A stretch of 6,045 nt of DNA. Source: an uncultured Peptococcaceae bacterium (lineage in GTDB: Bacteria > Bacillota > Desulfotomaculia > Desulfotomaculales > Desulfallaceae). The stretch covers positions 1 through 6,045 of the forward strand of contig CAJYBN010000170.1 of the NCBI GenBank assembly GCA_913064925.1, given 5' to 3'. Position 1 is the stretch's first letter. Each line of letters begins with the position of its first letter. Below are positions 5,291 to 6,045 of the stretch, piece by piece. Position numbers and translations under genes: made by a program. The notes beneath the pieces were generated by a model. The model ran no database searches and was not told the origin of the DNA. It saw nothing but the letters and a program-made list of their open reading frames with translations.

Positions 5291-6017
5291 TTACCCACGT
5301 CTGACTGCTACCTTTTTGAATAATTGTCAGCGTTTCTGGCCTGTAGAAGCTGAAGTTCGTCTTGTAGCCTTCACGTTTCTTGACAAAATCAACCCTTACC
5401 TTGCAGTCGCTCATCAGAGAAGTGACAATGCCTATGTCACCTTTTTGTGTCTTCACCAGGTCATATCGCTCAATTACCCTACCCCTTTCCGGCCAGGAAT
5501 GGGGATACTTCCATTCTTTGATGCGCTGGTTCTTCATCAAAACGGGGCCGGTTTCGGTCAGGATAATGGCCCGGTTAACAGTGAAAATTTCGTTCAAATG
5601 CTTTTCCCCAGGAAGCAGGTCGTAGTTAAACCTTCCCTCGGCTTTCAGTTTCTTGTAGTATTTGTTCCGGACGTGGCGGCGATAACTGCGGTTTTTCCGG
5701 TTGGTTTCGTGATCGTGGTCGTCGACTTTCATGCGCAACTGGTCCACGTGGGGCTGGCGGTCAGCCTGGCCCCGATAAGCCGCCACGCCGGGGTTAGCAT
5801 CAAAGAGTTTTCTCCCTCCGTGGCGAGGGTGAAGCTTAATTTGGTAGTTCGTTGAATGGTCGACCAACTTTTTATTCGGGTTACAGCCCAAGACGATGGC
5901 GTCATTTGCGTGGGACTTGGGTAAGTTGAATTTTTCCCTCAACTCTTTGGTTTCGTTACCGTACTTGACAGTCACCGGGAGATTCAACTTTTTGAGGATT
6001 AGGCCGCCGCATCCTCC
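5259..6017 (-). pseudogene. iscB: C-terminal fragment of an IscB-like RNA-guided nuclease
   Basis: The open frame (TAG at 6020-6018 upstream, TAA at 5261-5259) encodes about 250 residues with no ATG and no ribosome binding site; TTG 5987 is the only plausible start. Counting from that TTG, LNLPVTVKYG then NLPKSHANDAIVLG matches the RuvC-III region of IscB and Cas9, with His26 and the catalytic-type Asp29. The IscB-like tail follows: an Arg/His-rich segment (KLHPRHGGRK, 51-60; NRKNRSYRRHVRNKYYKKLK, 97-116) and a C-terminal beta-rich part (VKTQKGDIGIV, 178-188; RPETLTIIQKG, 216-226) like the IscB domain that contacts target DNA and guide RNA. The PLMP, RuvC-I, bridge helix, RuvC-II and HNH parts are absent. 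The IscB-like sequence begins at 6002, exactly where hairpin B ends, so the gene appears cut there by another element. It cannot cleave DNA alone. The family call is good; IsrB, which lacks HNH, cannot be excluded because the HNH region is missing. Confidence 0.7.
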
Positions 6018-6044
6018 CTATTTTAATGGGGAGTCAAGGCGGCC
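6002..6044. repeat. Two-tier hairpin B, probable right end of a second element
   Basis: A seven-pair outer stem GGCCGCC (6002-6008) with GGCGGCC (6038-6044), internal loops GCATC and TCAA, and an eight-pair inner stem CTCCCTAT (6014-6021) with ATGGGGAG (6026-6033, one G-T pair) enclose a TTTA loop. The plan and orientation match hairpin A while most stem bases differ. On the minus strand a frame entering from the right edge ends here as RLDSPLK-stop, much like the RLSSPA-stop of the IscB fragment at hairpin A. An element extending beyond the window therefore probably ends at this hairpin, against the truncated IscB gene. Confidence 0.6.
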
Positions 6045-6045
6045 A

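Larger units (their letters stand above)
5081..6045. mobile_element. Mosaic of IS200/IS605-type element remnants
   Basis: This stretch joins a plus-strand TnpB-like fragment, a minus-strand IscB-like C-terminal fragment, and two look-alike two-tier hairpins (5238-5280 and 6002-6044) of the kind found at right ends of IS200/IS605-family and ISC elements. No TnpA transposase, complete nuclease gene or matching left end is visible. The simplest reading is successive insertion and deletion of related elements; the exact borders cannot be fixed from this window. Confidence 0.55.

Noticed and set aside
5316..5855. 179-codon plus-strand open frame opposite the IscB fragment.
   Set aside because: It mirrors the minus-strand frame that carries the RuvC-III motif; it has no ribosome binding site and no domain I recognise.
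6002..6045. Reading the right edge as the continuing IscB gene with frameshifts (PLK in one frame, EDAAA in the next, then LILKKLN), resembling the PLKDAAA stretch between HNH and RuvC-III.
   Set aside because: The same bases form a near-perfect two-tier hairpin matching hairpin A, and the stop context RLDSPLK resembles the C-terminal end at hairpin A. The hairpin explains more of the sequence; the frameshift reading needs two indels within 20 bases.

Overview
The window looks like chromosomal or integrated-element DNA of a Firmicute, most likely an anaerobic, moderately GC-rich member of the Clostridia (Desulfotomaculum/Pelotomaculum/Moorella-like). That placement is an inference from strong AAAGGAG and AGGGGTGAT ribosome binding sites, TTG and GTG starts, a small DUF2325 protein, a type I-B-like CRISPR repeat and IS200/IS605-family debris. 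No rRNA, tRNA or marker gene fixes the taxonomy.

All convincing genes lie on the minus strand and read right to left. A RecD2-like superfamily 1 DNA helicase (4897-2519) ends in a hairpin terminator. A non-coding stretch follows, holding a second and stronger terminator/attenuator hairpin just before the next gene. After it come a small DUF2325 protein (2295-2023), a 69-residue helical protein of unknown function (1971-1762), a TM2-domain membrane protein (1687-1451), a dead YdjM-type membrane hydrolase gene broken by two amber codons and a frameshift (1437 to about 1016), and a CpaE/TadZ-like ATPase with a TTG start that runs off the left edge. The last four are closely spaced and probably co-transcribed. 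The ATPase hints at a Tad pilus or conjugation-type secretion cluster further left, but its Walker A lysine is missing.

The right-hand 1.1 kb is a graveyard of mobile and RNA-guided elements. Immediately upstream of the helicase lies an eroded CRISPR array: one intact 29-nt repeat, one repeat with an intact 5' half, and one decayed repeat in exact register, separated by spacers of about 36 and 37 nt; no cas gene is visible. The truncated repeat runs straight into a plus-strand fragment that resembles the pre-catalytic part of TnpB. That fragment meets, tail to tail, the minus-strand C-terminal part of an IscB-like RNA-guided nuclease, including its RuvC-III motif. Two two-tier hairpins of the same design and orientation, both with a TTTA loop on the plus strand but different stem sequences, flank the IscB fragment. 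They look like right ends of IS200/IS605-family (or ISC) elements.

I see no complete undescribed system. The most interesting material is the CRISPR/TnpB/IscB mosaic with its covarying hairpins, the broken hydrolase gene, the Walker-A-less ATPase, and the two-hairpin leader between the helicase and the DUF2325 gene.
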